A stretch of DNA of 64,000 nt from DASTEQ01 sp040905185 (GCA_040905185.1 JBBDRZ010000003.1:1-64000), one strand, 5' to 3'; positions 1-8,386 are shown, numbered from the stretch's first letter. Made by a program: numbers and translations. The notes: generated by a model not told the origin, from the letters alone.

Positions 1-24
1 CGGCCAGACTGCGACCCATAGACC

Positions 25-67
25 GGCTACCGCGTGTCCCCGGAGGTCGAATCGCCGGGAGTCCGGC
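25..67 (+). repeat. 43-bp direct repeat, copy 1
   Basis: This copy and the one at 1480-1522 agree at about 38 of 43 positions, with the differences grouped in one five-base stretch. The shared right part reads TCCCCGGAGGTCGAATCG and then GGAGTCCGGC. The two copies bracket the zinc-ribbon and SHOCT genes. They could be footprints of a small mobile module or just duplicated intergenic sequence. No terminal inverted repeats or transposase are seen. Confidence 0.6.
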
Positions 68-164
68 GGACTGACGGTACCGGGCACCGCTTTACGGGGG
101 CTTATCAGCACTTCCCGTGCGGGCCATACTGACCTTGGCGCACTATGGGGAGGCCCACCCCTCG

Positions 165-1103
165 ATGGCGACTGGACCGCTGTTCTGTACGGTTTGTGGC
201 ATCCCGCTGTACCGCCAGTGGTGGAACGCGTCGAAGGGCGCCTTCGATTGTCGAAGTTGCGGCGCTGCGACCGCAGGGCGTCCCGCGACACCTCCGCCGA
301 GCCTGGCATCACGTGCGACGTTCTGTCCGCAGTGCGGTACGCCCCGAACAGGGTCTTTCGCGTTCTGCGGCAACTGCGGCTTCGCCTTCGATTCGGCACC
401 ACAGGCCGCAACGCCGGTTACCGCGCCTCAGGCCCCGGCTCCGCAGTCGCCGGCCTGGGGTGCGGCGAGTCCACGTTCCGGAGGATCCTCCATCGGTAGC
501 TGGTGGAGTCGGCAGAGCAGGCGCAAACGGCTGGCGATCATCGTCGGGTCGGTGGTGGCCCTCTTGGCGATCGGTAGCGCGACTGGTAGGCGTGATGAGA
601 GCCCGCCGACGGCAGTGAGGCCGACCCCTGCTGCTTCCGAGCGCGTGGGCGCTCAGGCCGCATCGCCTGTCGCCTCTGAGCGCGTGGCCGCCCAGACCGC
701 CGCGCCGCCCAACACCGGCGCCATTGGGTTCCAGCGATTCGCCACACACGTAGCTGTGACCGCCCCGTCGTTTGTCGACGGCATGACCGCAGTGGCTACG
801 GATGCCAGTTACCTCGACTTGGCAGCGCTTGTCGGTTCGTCGGTTGACCTCTGGGTCGCACTCGGGAATGAAGCGAGCTGGCTGGACAACAACCCCCCGG
901 AGGCGTGCTTTGCATCTCTGCACGCGAAGTACAGCGAAGCCATCGACATGCTGTACGAGGCACTTGATCTGATCAGCGACGGCGCCATCTACTCCGATCC
1001 CGACATGCTCTCCCAAGGCGCAAGCCTCATGACAGTGGGTTCTAGGCTGATCACCGATGCGACAGCTCTGATAGAGAGCGCGGGAGCCGCTTGCGGGGCA
1101 TAG
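165..1103 (+). CDS. Membrane-anchored zinc-ribbon protein
   Basis: A 312-residue protein of unknown function. Two zinc ribbons stand at the N-terminus (Cys8-Cys11/Cys29-Cys32 and Cys54-Cys57/Cys68-Cys71). A Pro/Ala-rich linker, a basic stretch and one transmembrane helix at about 122-140 follow, then a C-terminal domain of about 170 residues that would lie outside the cell. The frame is open from a GTG at 117, but the ATG at 165 puts the first ribbon right after the start, as is usual for such proteins, so I prefer it. The SHOCT gene follows eight bases later, probably in the same transcript. A sensory or envelope role is a guess from the architecture only. Confidence 0.7.
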   Translation: MATGPLFCTVCGIPLYRQWWNASKGAFDCRSCGAATAGRPATPPPSLASRATFCPQCGTPRTGSFAFCGNCGFAFDSAPQAATPVTAPQAPAPQSPAWGAASPRSGGSSIGSWWSRQSRRKRLAIIVGSVVALLAIGSATGRRDESPPTAVRPTPAASERVGAQAASPVASERVAAQTAAPPNTGAIGFQRFATHVAVTAPSFVDGMTAVATDASYLDLAALVGSSVDLWVALGNEASWLDNNPPEACFASLHAKYSEAIDMLYEALDLISDGAIYSDPDMLSQGASLMTVGSRLITDATALIESAGAACGA

Positions 1104-1110
1104 CGACAGA

Positions 1111-1467
1111 GTGACTGGGAGCGACGCGTTTGGTGGCTGTCTCGGAATCGTAGCGGCCGCGATCCTCGGCCAGCTGATCTTCGGACCGTTGGGCGCCCTC
1201 CTCGGAGCCCTAATCTCGGCGGTCGTAGTCGGCTTGGTTGTGTCGGCCAATGAGCGCGCACGAGCTCGTGATCGAAGGAAACAAGATGAGCGGCGGGCGC
1301 TGGAGCAACGGTGGGAAAAGGAGCAACGGCCTGCCATTGCGCCACGCCAAGCAGCACCCCCTTCGGTGGAATCCGCGCTCGAACAACTCGAACAGCTGCG
1401 ATCGAATGACCTCATCACTCCCGGGGAGTACCAGGCCAAGAAGAAAGAGATTCTCGACCGCCTCTGA
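1111..1467 (+). CDS. SHOCT-domain small membrane protein
   Basis: A 118-residue protein with a GTG start. A Gly/Ala-rich hydrophobic hairpin at about 8-45 suggests one or two membrane segments. A charged helical stretch (about 46-75) follows, and the end is a SHOCT-type module: a short amphipathic helix, then the typical turn around DLITPGEYQAKKKEIL. SHOCT domains are short C-terminal oligomerisation or docking modules found on many unrelated bacterial proteins. The gene follows the zinc-ribbon gene closely and probably shares its transcript. Confidence 0.75.
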   Translation: MTGSDAFGGCLGIVAAAILGQLIFGPLGALLGALISAVVVGLVVSANERARARDRRKQDERRALEQRWEKEQRPAIAPRQAAPPSVESALEQLEQLRSNDLITPGEYQAKKKEILDRL

Positions 1468-1479
1468 CGCCTACCCGGC

Positions 1480-1522
1480 GGCTACCCGGGCTCCCCGGAG
1501 GTCGAATCGCTGGGAGTCCGGC
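1480..1522 (+). repeat. 43-bp direct repeat, copy 2
   Basis: Second copy of the repeat described at 25-67, starting 13 bases after the SHOCT stop codon. The two starts are 1,455 bases apart, so the unit between them is exactly the two-gene module. Confidence 0.6.
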
Positions 1523-1557
1523 TGGGGCGATGCTAGGGGGCGGGGCTTACTGGCGGC

Positions 1558-1800
1558 TTACTTGAGACCCCACAGGTGTAGTCGGGGTGCCCCCTTGAAT
1601 CGCTTGTCATATGTGATCAGGTGTGGCTCCAGCCCGTTGTCCTCGGCGAGTTTCCGAGCGACTGCCGCAATGACTGCGTCGAGGGAGTTAAGAGACGAGC
1701 CGATCATCTCGAATAGTGCGTCCCTCATGAGCTGATTCGTGAGTGGAACCTCGGCCATACGGAGCTGCCGAAGGTTGAGCCTAAGTAGCCGTTCCGAATA
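1558..1800 (-). pseudogene. C-terminal fragment of a PIN-domain toxin
   Basis: The reading frame on this strand gives about 80 residues like the end of VapC-type PIN ribonucleases: a helix with the late acidic residue in SLNSLDAVIAAVARKLAEDN, then a strand LITYDKRF and a short tail. The first half of the domain, with the earlier catalytic Asp/Glu, is absent. Upstream the frame only continues as antisense of the recombinase fragment at 1801-1926, so the gene is cut at that junction. No antitoxin is seen. Family assignment comes from motif pattern only. Confidence 0.45.
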
Positions 1801-1926
1801 CTCGAAGACATGGAGATCCTCGGCCACTCCACGATTACCGTGACGATGAACACCTATGCCCACGTCGCGCCGGCCCTCCAGCGGGAGGCGGCCGCCAGCC
1901 TCGATGCCGTGCTCCGACCCGCGTAG
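1801..1926 (+). pseudogene. C-terminal fragment of a tyrosine recombinase (phage-type integrase)
   Basis: The frame reads LEDMEILGHSTITVTMNTYA and continues to a TAG at 1924-1926. This is the end of the catalytic domain of phage-type integrases: the LGH box carrying the third catalytic residue, then the tyrosine helix ending in TYAHV. Everything upstream is missing and is replaced by the PIN fragment on the other strand. The stop lies about 90 bases from the 3' end of tRNA-Leu, the usual place for an integrase whose element entered that tRNA gene. Not functional. Confidence 0.75.
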
Positions 1927-1943
1927 GGGTCAACTTAGGGGTC

Positions 1944-1980
1944 AAACGGCCTCGGACGGAACAAACGTTCGGGGCCGTTT
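1944..1980. terminator. Strong stem-loop, probable bidirectional terminator
   Basis: A 15-bp stem (AAACGGCCTCGGACG against CGTTCGGGGCCGTTT, with two G-T wobble pairs) encloses a seven-base loop. It lies between the integrase remnant and the tRNA-Leu 3' end. No clear T-run follows. The apex contains GAAC-AAAC-GTTC, which also fits the Gram-positive SOS-box pattern, but that may be a by-product of the stem. Confidence 0.55.
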
Positions 1981-2017
1981 CGCTGCCCACAAGGCCGAAT
2001 CTGAGATCAGTTGGGCG

Positions 2018-2104
2018 TGGTGCCGGAGGAGGGGGTCGAACCCACACGGGATTGCTCCCATCGGTGTTTGAGACCGACGCGTCTGCCTGTTCCGCCACTC
2101 CGGC
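2018..2104 (-). tRNA. tRNA-Leu (anticodon CAA)
   Basis: On the minus strand the sequence folds as a long-variable-arm tRNA. The acceptor stem GCCGGAG pairs with CTCCGGC, the discriminator A is followed by an encoded CCA (2018-2020), the D-arm is TGGCGGAACAGGCAGACGC, the anticodon stem-loop is TCGGT-CTCAAAC-ACCGA with anticodon CAA, the variable arm is long, and the T-arm contains GGTTCGACC. The gene looks intact. Its 3' end faces the integrase remnant at 1801-1926, so it was probably the attachment site of that element. Confidence 0.95.
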
Positions 2105-2120
2105 CCGCGGGGGATGTGAT

Positions 2121-2126
2121 TATAGG
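2121..2126 (+). promoter_or_regulatory. Probable -10 box for a leaderless sigma-factor transcript
   Basis: TATAGG sits six bases before the ATG at 2133, in an extended context (TGATTATAGG). Transcription would start at or next to the start codon. There is no Shine-Dalgarno sequence in the gap, which fits a leaderless mRNA. No consensus -35 is evident. Confidence 0.45.
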
Positions 2127-2132
2127 TAGCCG

Positions 2133-2744
2133 ATGTCGGATCCCGACCCGAGTCGCCCGGCCACGCGGACCGGCCCGTTGGCCGAGGAGGCCGCTGTGGT
2201 GGCTGCCGCCGCGCGGGGTGATCGGTCCGCCTTCACGCAGCTGATGGAGCATTACCAGGGAGCCTGCTATGGCCTGGCCTGGCGCCTGCTCGGCGACCCG
2301 GACCTGGCAGCGGATGCGACCCAGGACGCGTTCGTCCACGCCTACGACCACATCCGCGCCTACCGGGGTGGCGTGTTCCGGTCGTGGCTGCTGCGGATCA
2401 CGGCCAATGCCTCGTACGACATCCTGCGCCGGTCGCAGCGGCGCCCGACGACCGCGCTCCCCGAGCCCGAGGAAGGTGAGGCGGACATCGCCGATCCGCG
2501 GGCCGTGAACCCGGTCGCCGAATCGGCCCGCGCGGAGCTGTACCGCGCCCTCGACGCGGCGCTCCGTCTGCTGCCCGAGGACCAGCGCGTTGCGGTCGTA
2601 CTGTGCGACGTGTACGGGATGGACTACCAGGAGGTGGCCGAATCCATCCAGTCACCCATCGGGACGGTGAAGTCGCGCATCCACCGCGGGCGCCTGCGCT
2701 TGCGCGTGCTGCTGGCCGACCAGCGGGAACTGTTCGAGGGCTGA
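2133..2744 (+). CDS. ECF RNA polymerase sigma factor
   Basis: A 203-residue group IV sigma factor. Region 2 (about residues 30-95) has the helix ADATQDAFVHAYDHI and the tryptophan-containing promoter-melting segment FRSWLLRITANASYD. Region 4 (about 145-195) has the helix-turn-helix around YQEVAESIQSPIGTVKSRIH. There is no long C-terminal extension. The next gene, 13 bases downstream, encodes a membrane protein with an anti-sigma zinc motif, so the pair is a probable sigma/anti-sigma module responding to an envelope signal. The regulon is unknown. Confidence 0.93.
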   Translation: MSDPDPSRPATRTGPLAEEAAVVAAAARGDRSAFTQLMEHYQGACYGLAWRLLGDPDLAADATQDAFVHAYDHIRAYRGGVFRSWLLRITANASYDILRRSQRRPTTALPEPEEGEADIADPRAVNPVAESARAELYRALDAALRLLPEDQRVAVVLCDVYGMDYQEVAESIQSPIGTVKSRIHRGRLRLRVLLADQRELFEG

Positions 2745-2757
2745 GGGCGTCTGACCG

Positions 2758-3492
2758 ATGTCCATGACTACGCGTGCGCACCCCGATCCCGAGCGCCTGG
2801 CCGCCCTGGCCGGCGCTGATCCCGATGCCCTCTCCGACCGCGAGCTGATCGCTCACCTCGCCGACTGCGCGGCCTGCGATGGGCAGGTTCGGGACCTGAG
2901 GGTGCTGCGTACTGCCCTTGCCGAGCTCCCGGATCTCGTCCCGTCGCGTCCGCTGCGGCTTCTGCCGCCCGTCGCGGAACCGCGGCCGGCCGCCGGCTGG
3001 CGGATCACATTCCGACGTGCCTTCGCCCCGCTAGCGGTGGCCGGCATGGTGCTGGTGTTGGTCGGCGGCGTGGGCGCCACCGGCGCGCTCGGGCCGGCCG
3101 ATGCGGGTGCCTTCCTCCAGCGCCTTCAGTTCGCGGCCCCCGCGGCCCCCGCGGCCCCGGCGGCCACGGAGGCCGCCACGGGTCAGCCCGAAGAGACCGC
3201 CGCAGACGCGGGCATGGCTCCGGACGAGCTGGCGTCGCCGGAGGGCTCGCGGGGACAGACCGGCGCCATGGCAACCGATACCCCTCGCGCCGCCGACGCG
3301 AGCGCGGTTCCCGGCGAGAGCGTGGCAGAGGCAATCGGCGGGTCTGACACGGGTCGGGGCGGCGGCCTGGCGATGATCGAGGACCGCGCGGGCTGGATCC
3401 TGGCCGCGTTGGCGGGGATCGGTCTGCTGGCGCTGGCCGTGGTGCTTCGCCGATCGGCCGTCCCCATCGACCGGGGTTCGTCGGGCCGCTAG
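2758..3492 (+). CDS. Membrane-bound anti-sigma factor with zinc motif
   Basis: A 244-residue protein that probably holds the upstream sigma factor. The cytoplasmic N-terminus has the HxxxCxxC anti-sigma zinc signature (His33, Cys37, Cys40). A transmembrane helix follows at about 89-109, then a low-complexity Ala/Pro/Glu segment outside the cell, and a second hydrophobic helix near the C-terminus (about 212-230). Alternative ATG codons at 2758 and 2764 are equally plausible. The Ala/Pro repeats around 3120-3180 are typical of extracytoplasmic linkers. The match to the family is by motif and context; the extracellular part is unfamiliar. Confidence 0.75.
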   Translation: MSMTTRAHPDPERLAALAGADPDALSDRELIAHLADCAACDGQVRDLRVLRTALAELPDLVPSRPLRLLPPVAEPRPAAGWRITFRRAFAPLAVAGMVLVLVGGVGATGALGPADAGAFLQRLQFAAPAAPAAPAATEAATGQPEETAADAGMAPDELASPEGSRGQTGAMATDTPRAADASAVPGESVAEAIGGSDTGRGGGLAMIEDRAGWILAALAGIGLLALAVVLRRSAVPIDRGSSGR

Positions 3493-3499
3493 GCGGCCG

Positions 3500-4006
3500 T
3501 CACGCGCCGATCAGCCGCCCCGCCACGATCGCGGCGGTCAGGATCGCCAATCCCACGACGCCGGCGATCACGGCCGCCCAGGGCCCCTCGAGGAATCCTT
3601 TGGATGGAGCCTCCACCCGGGGAGACCGGGGCCGGACGCGGAGCGTTCCCCTCCGCGCGCTGCGCGGATCGCCGGAGGCCGTGCGCCAGCGCGTCGAGAC
3701 CTGGGCCCTGACCGCGGCGCTGGCCGTCACGGGGTGGCGCCCGCCGCTCCAATGGCTGCCCCCGGCTGGCGTCCCACTCCAGGGGTGCTCCAGGTCCCAC
3801 GCCGCGCGGCGTGCGGGCGAGGAGAGCACCTCCCACGCCTCGTTGATCTCGCGCATCCGCGCCACGGCATCGGCTCCGCCGGCATGGAGGTCCGGGTGGT
3901 GCGACTTGGCCAGCCGTCGATGCGCCGATGCCACCTGCGACGACGTCGCCTCGCGGGGCAGGCCGAGGACCGCGTACGGGTCCCGGACGGCGGGCGGGGG
4001 CATCAC
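3500..4006 (-). CDS. J-domain (DnaJ-like) membrane protein
   Basis: A 168-residue protein. Residues about 8-70 form a J-domain with the invariant HPD tripeptide (in KSHHPDLHAGG) between helices II and III, so it should stimulate the ATPase of a DnaK-type chaperone. The Gly/Phe and zinc-finger regions of true DnaJ are missing. A basic linker of about 75 residues leads to one hydrophobic helix at the C-terminus (about 145-166), which probably anchors it in the membrane. It converges on the anti-sigma gene with seven bases between the stop codons, and diverges from polA. Confidence 0.85.
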   Translation of the reverse strand: MMPPPAVRDPYAVLGLPREATSSQVASAHRRLAKSHHPDLHAGGADAVARMREINEAWEVLSSPARRAAWDLEHPWSGTPAGGSHWSGGRHPVTASAAVRAQVSTRWRTASGDPRSARRGTLRVRPRSPRVEAPSKGFLEGPWAAVIAGVVGLAILTAAIVAGRLIGA

Positions 4007-4042
4007 CGGATTCTAGCGGCCGCCCGCCCCGGAGCAGCGGTC

Positions 4043-4048
4043 TAGACT
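4043..4048 (+). promoter_or_regulatory. Probable -10 box of polA, leaderless
   Basis: TAGACT ends seven bases before the polA ATG at 4055. A transcript starting at the normal distance would begin on the start codon, and no ribosome binding site is present. Confidence 0.45.
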
Positions 4049-4054
4049 CAACTC

Positions 4055-6952
4055 ATGCGGGAACGTAGCCCGATCCTGATGCTGATCGACGGGCCCAGCC
4101 TGGTCTATCGGGGCTATTTCGCCCTGCCGCCGCTGACGACCTCAGATGGAACGCTCGTCAATGCCGTGTTCGGCTTCCTCCAGATCGTGCTGCGCGGGAT
4201 GGCCGATCTGAAGCCGGACTACGCCATGGTCGCCTTCGACCTCGGCAAGCCTGCCTTCCGGTTCGTGGCCTACCCCGACTACAAGGCCGGCCGGCCGTCG
4301 ATGCCCGACGACCTGCGCAGCCAGTTCCCGATCGTGCGGGAGGTCGTGACTCGCCTCGGGATGCCAATCCTGGAGGTCGAGGGCTACGAGGCCGATGACG
4401 TGATCGGTACGCTGAGCAAACTGGCCACCGCGGCCGACGTGGATACGGTGATGGTCTCCGGCGACCTGGATGGCCTCCAACTGGTCGACGACCACGTCCG
4501 CCTGCTCACCACCCGAATGGGGGTGGCCGCCACGGTGGTCTACGACCCCGCCCGGGTGATGGAGCGCTACGGGCTGCGACCCGACCAGATGCTCGATTAC
4601 AAGGCCCTCAAGGGCGATACCTCGGACAACCTGCCCGGCGTGCCGGGGGTCGGGGAGAAGACCGCCATCAGCCTGCTCCAGGAGTTCGGGACGCTCGACG
4701 GCCTGTACGAGCGACTGGACGAGGTGAAGGGCAAGCTCCGCGACCGGCTGGCCGAGCACCGCGACGATGCGTTTACCAGCCGGGAGGTCGGCCGCATCGT
4801 GACCGACCTGCCGATCCAGCTGGACCTGGAGTCGGCGCATACCGGACGCTACGACCGCCGCGCCATGGCGCAGCGCTTCCGCGAGCTCGAGTTCCGCTCG
4901 CTGATCGACCGCCTGCCGCCGACGATCGGCGGCCCGGCGGGCCCGGAGGAGGACGACGGATCGGGTGGGGGCCTCCAGCTCTCGCTCGACCTGCTGGGCG
5001 GCAGCCGTCCTGTGCGAGCCGGCGCCCCGGACGCCCAGGCCAAGCAGAGGGCACCCGCGCCGACCGAGGGGCGGGTGGCGCCCGACGCCCAGGCCGATCC
5101 CAAGGGCGCCATCGAGCACGCGGATCCCCGCATGGTGGGTGACGACACCGATCGCCTGGAGCTCGAGGCCTGGCTGGCGGCGCACGGCGACAGGGTTGGG
5201 CTGGGCTGGGCGGCGGGCAGCGGCCGCCCGTTCGCGCGCTCGCTGCTGGGCATCGCCATGGCGGGCGCGGATGGGTCGAGCTGGTACCTGCGCTGGGACG
5301 GCGACCGGACGACGCTCCCGCGCTGGTTCGCCCGCACCGACCGTCCCCTTATCGGTCACGACCTGAAGCCGCTGGTGACCACGCTCCTGCAGCGGGGGAT
5401 CGAGCTCGCCGGCCGGGCCGTGGACACCTCGGTGGCCGGCTACATGCTGAATCCTGCTCTCCGCGCCCAGTCGGTCGACGACCTGGCGGCCCAGCGCTTC
5501 GGCGCCGAGCTGCCGGCGCGGGCCGTTTCCGGCGAAAGTGGTGCCGAGGAGGTGACCCTTGGCCGACGAGCCGCGGCTGAGGCCCTCACCGCCCTGCTGG
5601 TCGCCCCGACCCTGCTGGCGGAGCTCGACCAAGTTGGCCTCGGTGACCTGTTCCGCGAGGTCGAGATGCCGCTCCTGCCGGTCCTGGCCCGGATGGAGGT
5701 CGCCGGCGTCCTCATCGATCGCGAGGCACTGACGGCCATGGCGGAGGAGTTCGCGGACCACCTGGCCGATCTGGAGGCACGCATCACCGAGGCGGTCGGG
5801 CATCCGTTCAACATCGGCTCACCTCGCCAGCTGGAGCAGGTGCTGTTCGATGAGCTGGGACTGCCGTCCACCAAGCGAACCAAGACGGCCCGTTCCACCG
5901 ATGCGTCGGTCCTCGAGGAACTGCGCAGCCAGCACCCAGTGGTCGGGCAGATCCTGGAGCACCGCCAGTTGGCCAAGCTGAAATCGACCTACGCCGATAC
6001 CCTGCCGATCCTGGTGGACGCCGACGGGCGGCTGCATACGACCTACTCCCAGGCCGTGGCGGCCACCGGGCGGCTGTCGAGCACTGACCCCAACCTCCAG
6101 AACATCCCGATCCGGACCGCCCTGGGCCGGCGCATCCGGCGCGTGTTCGTGGCGCCGCCCGGGAAGCTGCTCCTCGCCGCCGACTACTCCCAGGTCGAGC
6201 TCCGGATCCTGGCCCACGTGTCGGGCGACCCGGGGCTCAAGGCCGCCTTCGCGGCGGGCGAGGACATCCATCGCTCGACCGCGGCCCGCGTGTTGGGCAT
6301 TCCCCCGGAGGAGGTCACCCCCGCGCAGCGCTCCATCGCCAAGATGGTCAATTACGGGGTCGCCTACGGGATGAGCGACTTCGGCCTGGCCGAGCGGCTT
6401 CACATCGACCGCGAGACGGCGCGCACGTTCATCAGCGACTACTTCGCCGCCTATGAGGGCATCCGGCGCTACACGGTCGAGATCCGAATCCTGGCCCGCG
6501 ACCAGGGCTACGTCTCGACGCTGCTGGGCCGGCGTCGCTACCTGCCCGAGCTGAGCGCGCGCAACAGCGCATTGCGCGCGGCGGGGGAGCGGATGGCGAT
6601 CAACATGCCCATCCAGGGCACCGCGGCTGACGGCATCAAAATCGCCATGGTGCGCCTGGACGCCGCCATGCGCGAGCGTGGCCTGCGATCCCGGATGCTG
6701 CTCCAGGTCCACGACGAGCTCGTGTTCGAGACCGATGCCGAGGAGATGGAGTCGCTGGCCGACCTGGCCGCGACCACCATGGAGGGGGCGCTGCCGCTCG
6801 ACGTGCCGCTCACCGTGGACCTCAAGGTCGGCACCGATTGGGACCGCATGGACCGCCTGCTGCGGACCGATGCGGGTGGGTACCGGCGGGTCGAGATCGC
6901 GCCCGCCGATGCGGAGCTCGAGGACCCGGTGGTCGCCCTGGTGGATGCCTGA
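4055..6952 (+). CDS. polA: DNA polymerase I
   Basis: A 965-residue family A polymerase for gap filling and Okazaki fragment maturation. Residues 1 to about 290 are the 5' nuclease (VSGDLDGLQLVDD, then a helix-hairpin-helix at LPGVPGVGEKTA). A variable linker of about 70 residues follows. The 3'-5' exonuclease fold lies at about 355-540, but the DxE metal-binding motif is absent from its first strand, so proofreading is probably lost. The polymerase domain has motif A (DYSQVELRI), motif B (KMVNYGVAYG) and motif C (QVHDELVFE). The stop overlaps the mutM start by eight bases, so the two are co-transcribed. Confidence 0.98.
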   Translation: MRERSPILMLIDGPSLVYRGYFALPPLTTSDGTLVNAVFGFLQIVLRGMADLKPDYAMVAFDLGKPAFRFVAYPDYKAGRPSMPDDLRSQFPIVREVVTRLGMPILEVEGYEADDVIGTLSKLATAADVDTVMVSGDLDGLQLVDDHVRLLTTRMGVAATVVYDPARVMERYGLRPDQMLDYKALKGDTSDNLPGVPGVGEKTAISLLQEFGTLDGLYERLDEVKGKLRDRLAEHRDDAFTSREVGRIVTDLPIQLDLESAHTGRYDRRAMAQRFRELEFRSLIDRLPPTIGGPAGPEEDDGSGGGLQLSLDLLGGSRPVRAGAPDAQAKQRAPAPTEGRVAPDAQADPKGAIEHADPRMVGDDTDRLELEAWLAAHGDRVGLGWAAGSGRPFARSLLGIAMAGADGSSWYLRWDGDRTTLPRWFARTDRPLIGHDLKPLVTTLLQRGIELAGRAVDTSVAGYMLNPALRAQSVDDLAAQRFGAELPARAVSGESGAEEVTLGRRAAAEALTALLVAPTLLAELDQVGLGDLFREVEMPLLPVLARMEVAGVLIDREALTAMAEEFADHLADLEARITEAVGHPFNIGSPRQLEQVLFDELGLPSTKRTKTARSTDASVLEELRSQHPVVGQILEHRQLAKLKSTYADTLPILVDADGRLHTTYSQAVAATGRLSSTDPNLQNIPIRTALGRRIRRVFVAPPGKLLLAADYSQVELRILAHVSGDPGLKAAFAAGEDIHRSTAARVLGIPPEEVTPAQRSIAKMVNYGVAYGMSDFGLAERLHIDRETARTFISDYFAAYEGIRRYTVEIRILARDQGYVSTLLGRRRYLPELSARNSALRAAGERMAINMPIQGTAADGIKIAMVRLDAAMRERGLRSRMLLQVHDELVFETDAEEMESLADLAATTMEGALPLDVPLTVDLKVGTDWDRMDRLLRTDAGGYRRVEIAPADAELEDPVVALVDA

Positions 6953-7814
6953 GCTGCCCGAGGTCGAGACCGTGGCTCGCGGCCTTCAGGCCCGGCTGCC
7001 CGGAGCGACCATCCGGAGCGCCGCGGTCCTGTGGGACCGGACGATCAGCCATCCGCTGCCGGCCGAACGATTCGCGGACGAAATTGCGGGCGGCGTGGTG
7101 CGGCGGGTGGGACGGCGGGCGAAGTCGGTGGTGCTGCACCTGGACGACGGGCGGGTGATGACCGTGGCGTTGCGCATGACCGGCGCCCTGATCGTTGCCG
7201 CACCCGGGGCGGCTCCCGACCCGAACGCCCGCGTCGTCTTCGAGCTGGACGACGGCCGGCAGCTCCGCTTCCGCGACGTCCGCAAGTTCGGCCGGATCGG
7301 GCTGTACCCGGGCCGCGGCCGCCGACGGGTGGCTGACGTGTTCGCGCGGCATGGGCCCGAGCCGCTCCCGGCCTCGTTCAGCGCCGCCCGCCTGGCCACG
7401 CGCCTGCGCCGCCGTCGCGCACGCCTGAAGACCCTGCTCCTGGACCAGTCGTTCATCGCCGGGGTGGGCAACATCTACGCCGACGAGGCCCTGTGGCGCG
7501 CGCGGCTGCACCCGCTGCGCCGCGCCGACACCCTCACCCACGCCGAGGTCCGGCGCCTGCATCGCGGCATCCGAGCCGCCCTGCGAGAGGGGCTGGCGGG
7601 CGGGGGCGCGTCCTACCGCGATTACGTGGATCCCGACGGCGAGCCCGGCCTGGCCGCCGAGCGGATGCGGGTCTACCGCCGCACCGGCCAGCCCTGCTTG
7701 CGCTGCGGGCGTCCGATTCAGCGCATGGTCGTCGGCCAGCGGGCGACCCACTTCTGCCCGCGCTGTCAGCCCGCGCCGGACGCGCCCGACGCGGCGGATG
7801 AACCGCTCGCATGA
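6945..7814 (+). CDS. mutM: Formamidopyrimidine-DNA glycosylase
   Basis: A 289-residue base-excision glycosylase/AP lyase for 8-oxoguanine and formamidopyrimidines. The N-terminus MPELPEVET supplies the catalytic proline and glutamate once Met is removed. LRMTG is the conserved loop after the first beta-domain, GNIYADEALW marks the helix-two-turn-helix, and the C-terminal zinc finger is Cys-x2-Cys ... Cys-x2-Cys (CLRCGRPIQR and FCPRCQ). The true start is the ATG at 6945 inside the end of polA; longer readings of the frame are antigenic noise from polA. The stop overlaps the coaE start as ATGA. This is a polA-mutM-coaE operon. Confidence 0.97.
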   Translation: MPELPEVETVARGLQARLPGATIRSAAVLWDRTISHPLPAERFADEIAGGVVRRVGRRAKSVVLHLDDGRVMTVALRMTGALIVAAPGAAPDPNARVVFELDDGRQLRFRDVRKFGRIGLYPGRGRRRVADVFARHGPEPLPASFSAARLATRLRRRRARLKTLLLDQSFIAGVGNIYADEALWRARLHPLRRADTLTHAEVRRLHRGIRAALREGLAGGGASYRDYVDPDGEPGLAAERMRVYRRTGQPCLRCGRPIQRMVVGQRATHFCPRCQPAPDAPDAADEPLA

Positions 7815-8386
7815 AGGTCATTGGCCTGACCGGCCGGATCGGCTGCGGGAAGAGCACCGTGGCCGCCCTCCTCCGGGAGCGTGGGGTGGCCACCATTGAC
7901 GCCGATGAGGTGGCACGCGAGGTGCGCCGGCCGGAGAGCCCCGAATCGGCCCGGATATTGGACCGCTTCGGGACGCTCGACCCCCGGCAGCTGGCCCGTC
8001 TGGTGTTCGAGGACGCCGGCGCGCTGGCCGACCTCGAGGCGATCATTCACCCGCGCGTCCGCGACCTCGTCGGCGCGCGGCTGGCGGAGCTGGAACAGGA
8101 CGGCGCCATCCTGGCCGCGGTGGAGGCCATCAAGCTCCTGGAGTCCCCTCTCCGCGAGCGCTGCGACCAGGTGTGGGTGGTGGTGTGCCGGCCCGAGGAT
8201 GCGCTCAGACGCCTGGCCCAGCGGGGCCTGTCCGAAGCCGACGTTCGGGATCGCCTGGCGAGCCAGATGGCCCCCGCCGATCTCATGCGGGCTGCCGACG
8301 TCGTGATCGATGGATCAGCGGACATCGGCGAAACGGCCCGCCAGGTGGAAGTGGCCCTCGCCGGCCTGGCTGACGCCGGCGCATGA
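7811..8386 (+). CDS. coaE: Dephospho-CoA kinase
   Basis: A 191-residue P-loop kinase that phosphorylates the ribose 3'-OH of dephospho-CoA, the last step of coenzyme A synthesis. The Walker A motif is GRIGCGKST at the N-terminus. DADEVAREV is the acceptor-binding segment, IIHPRVRDLV lies in the CoA domain, and the lid region follows VVCRPEDALRRL. Length is normal. Third gene of the polA-mutM-coaE operon, with a four-base overlap with mutM. Confidence 0.96.
   Translation: MKVIGLTGRIGCGKSTVAALLRERGVATIDADEVAREVRRPESPESARILDRFGTLDPRQLARLVFEDAGALADLEAIIHPRVRDLVGARLAELEQDGAILAAVEAIKLLESPLRERCDQVWVVVCRPEDALRRLAQRGLSEADVRDRLASQMAPADLMRAADVVIDGSADIGETARQVEVALAGLADAGA

Noticed and set aside
309..1439. 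Long minus-strand open frame opposite the zinc-ribbon and SHOCT genes
   Set aside because: Arg/Ser/Pro-rich shadow typical of high-GC antisense frames; no domain, and the plus-strand genes are convincing.
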